A stretch of 64,000 bases of DNA from Thermosulfurimonas sp. F29 (GTDB taxonomy: Bacteria; Desulfobacterota; Thermodesulfobacteria; Thermodesulfobacteriales; Thermodesulfobacteriaceae): the NCBI RefSeq assembly GCF_019688735.1, contig NZ_JAIFYA010000003.1, positions 186,001 to 250,000 on the forward strand, read 5' to 3'. Each line of letters opens with the position of its first letter. Position 1 is the first letter of the stretch. The translations under genes and the position numbers were made by a program. Below the pieces are notes generated by a model. The model saw only the letters and a list, made by a program, of their open reading frames with translations, had not been told where the DNA came from and did no database searches. This document shows positions 62,409-64,000 of the stretch, piece by piece.

Positions 62409-64000
62409 GGTGGAGGTAGAGGCCGAGGAGGGGGAAAATGTCCTTCATGCGGCCATGCGGGTCGGGGTGCACATCAACGCCTCGTGCGGAGGGGCGGGGG
62501 TGTGCAATAAGTGCCGGGTGTTTTTGGAGGAAGGACGCGCACGCGGAGAGGAACTTCCGGACGGGGGCTACAAGGCCTGCACCCTCGTCCCGGATACCGA
62601 TCTCGTGGTGCGGGTGCCGGTGGAGAGCCATCTGGATCGGCGCGCCCTCCTGCGGGCTCCCAAGCGCCGGGCCACCGCCTGGCTGGCCGCCGCCGAACTG
62701 CGAGCCGTCTCCCCGGAGCCGGCCTTCCGGCGCGTCTTCCTCGAGCTTCCGCCCCCGGACCTCTCCGACAACCTCCCCGACCTCCGCCGGCTGAAAAGGG
62801 CCCTCCGGGAAAGGACGGGGACGGAGCCGGAGGCGGAATGGAATCTTCTCCGCTCCCTTCCCCATGTGCTGCGGGAGGAGAACTTCCGGGTCACGGTGGG
62901 TCTCTACGACCACCCTGAAAGAAACCTCCCGGTGATAAGGCAGGTCTGGCCGGGAGATCGATCCGGCCGGGGACTTGCCGCCGCTGTGGACATAGGCACC
63001 ACCACCCTGTGCGCGGAACTGGTGGACCTTCGCGAGGGACGGGTGCTGGCGGAGACCTCGGATTACAATCCGCAGATCAGTTACGGCGAGGATGTAATAA
63101 GCCGCATCGAATTCGCCCGGCGGGAAAAGGGTCTGGCTCTTCTTTCCGAAAAGGTGCGAGATCGGGTGGGCGGACTCATCAGGGAACTGTGCGAGAAGGC
63201 CGGAGTGGCTCCGGAAGACCTCGACCTCGTTTCGCTGGCCGGCAACACGGTGATGACCCATCTCTTTCTGGGACTTGAACCGCGTTTCCTCCGGGAGAGT
63301 CCTTATGTGCCGGTGGCGGCCTTTTATCCTCCGGTTCCGGCGCGGGAGCTCGGTCTTCCCGTCGCCGAGGGGGCCATGGCGGAATTCGCCCCCTCGGTGG
63401 CCAGTTATGTAGGGGGCGACATCGTGGCCGGGGTGGTGGCCACCGGATTTTTCGAGGAGGAACCCCTCACGCTTTTCATCGACATCGGGACCAACGGGGA
63501 GATCGTGGTGGGTAATCGAGACTTTCTGGCCTGCGCGGCCTGTTCGGCGGGGCCGGCGTTCGAGGGTGGAGGGATCCGCCACGGAATGCGGGCCACCTCC
63601 GGGGCCATCGAGGCCGTGCACATAAATCCTCATACCCTTGAGCCCATGATCCTCACCATAGGAGGTAAGCGAGCCAAGGGAATCTGCGGTTCGGGGATCA
63701 TCGCCCTTCTCGCCAACCTCTTTCTCACCGGTCTCGTGGATCGATCCGGAAAGTATCGCCGGGATCTGGATCATCCCCGACTCCGGGAGGGCCGGGACGG
63801 GTGGGAGTATGTGGTGGTGTGGGCGGAGGAGTCCGCCACCGGGGAGGACATCGTTTTCACGGAGGCCGACATCGACAATCTGATCCGGGCCAAGGGAGCC
63901 ATGTTTGCGGGCTATCAGACCCTGCTTGAGTCGGTGGGACTTTCGGTGGAAGCGGTGGAGCGGGTCATTCTGGCGGGAAACTTCGGAAGTTATCTCGACC
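62380..64000 (+). CDS. RACo-like corrinoid activation protein (3' partial)
   Basis: The frame starts at ATG 62380 after GGAGGAGG and runs off the window end, about 540 residues so far. An N-terminal plant-type 2Fe-2S domain has C36-x5-C42-x2-C45...C67. A linker follows, then an ASKHA ATPase (AAVDIGTTTLCAELVD, SLAGNTVMTHLFLG, LFIDIGTNGEIVVG, KGICGSGIIALL, VILAGNFGSYLD). This is the DUF4445 layout of RACo, which reductively reactivates Co(II) corrinoid proteins of the Wood-Ljungdahl pathway. The client protein is not visible here. It overlaps mnmA by 29 nt. Confidence 0.9.
   Translation, partial: MARIRFLPFEVEVEAEEGENVLHAAMRVGVHINASCGGAGVCNKCRVFLEEGRARGEELPDGGYKACTLVPDTDLVVRVPVESHLDRRALLRAPKRRATAWLAAAELRAVSPEPAFRRVFLELPPPDLSDNLPDLRRLKRALRERTGTEPEAEWNLLRSLPHVLREENFRVTVGLYDHPERNLPVIRQVWPGDRSGRGLAAAVDIGTTTLCAELVDLREGRVLAETSDYNPQISYGEDVISRIEFARREKGLALLSEKVRDRVGGLIRELCEKAGVAPEDLDLVSLAGNTVMTHLFLGLEPRFLRESPYVPVAAFYPPVPARELGLPVAEGAMAEFAPSVASYVGGDIVAGVVATGFFEEEPLTLFIDIGTNGEIVVGNRDFLACAACSAGPAFEGGGIRHGMRATSGAIEAVHINPHTLEPMILTIGGKRAKGICGSGIIALLANLFLTGLVDRSGKYRRDLDHPRLREGRDGWEYVVVWAEESATGEDIVFTEADIDNLIRAKGAMFAGYQTLLESVGLSVEAVERVILAGNFGSYLD

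Overview
The window is GC-rich chromosomal DNA from a bacterial (hyper)thermophile. Reverse gyrase (50688-54104) is the strongest sign of this. A MetF-MetV type methylenetetrahydrofolate reductase, a RACo-like corrinoid activator, LarC, a NIL-domain ferredoxin and NtrY/NtrX-type regulators suggest an anaerobic, possibly autotrophic, sulfur-metabolising lineage such as Thermodesulfobacteriota. That placement is inferred from gene content, not from a marker phylogeny.

Left chromosomal arm (1-17537). This holds a fused cysteine synthase/cysteinyl-tRNA synthetase, an endonuclease III-like protein, a REP-associated (Y1) transposase with five copies of a palindromic repeat, an EamA transporter, exonuclease III, a YpdA-like flavoprotein, UspA, a PHP phosphatase, an RluB-type pseudouridine synthase, a VapBC pair, PmbA, SecA, UvrB next to a RelE/ParE-type pair, a Uma2 protein, LarC and tRNA-Leu(CAG). 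The palindromic repeats sit mostly at gene 3' ends and supply several stop codons.

Integrated element (about 18218-41814, 23.5 kb). A 54-bp direct repeat with one mismatch brackets it, and the right copy is the 3' half of an intact tRNA-Arg(ACG). One arm, transcribed leftward from about 26.9 to 20.3 kb, is a replication module: a winged-helix regulator, a primase-helicase, a Rep-like protein whose gene ends in three 22-bp iterons, a proofreading family A DNA polymerase, and four or five small proteins. The other arm looks like a DNA-transfer module: a large polytopic membrane protein, a VirD4-like coupling ATPase, a MobV-type relaxase, a pilin-like protein and a secreted protein. No VirB4-type ATPase is visible. 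Two tyrosine recombinases, a phage-type zinc protein and a broken nuclease gene complete it. The noncoding DNA is unusually structured: an 18-bp palindrome occurs six times, hairpins recur every 50 bp, and 30-bp repeats precede the integrase. A decayed integrase fragment beside tRNA-Leu marks an older insertion.

Right chromosomal arm (41847-64000). One run comprises spermidine synthase, an FMN reductase-like protein, a nitroreductase, a DUF4390 protein, an NtrY/NtrX-like two-component pair and MetF-MetV. A leftward group follows: a lipoprotein, reverse gyrase and a Fe-S/DUF3786 protein. The last rightward run is CarD, a PIN-TRAM protein, MutL, MiaA, YcaO-TPR, NIL-ferredoxin, MnmA and a RACo-like protein cut by the window end. 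Genes overlap or nearly touch throughout, so long operons are likely.
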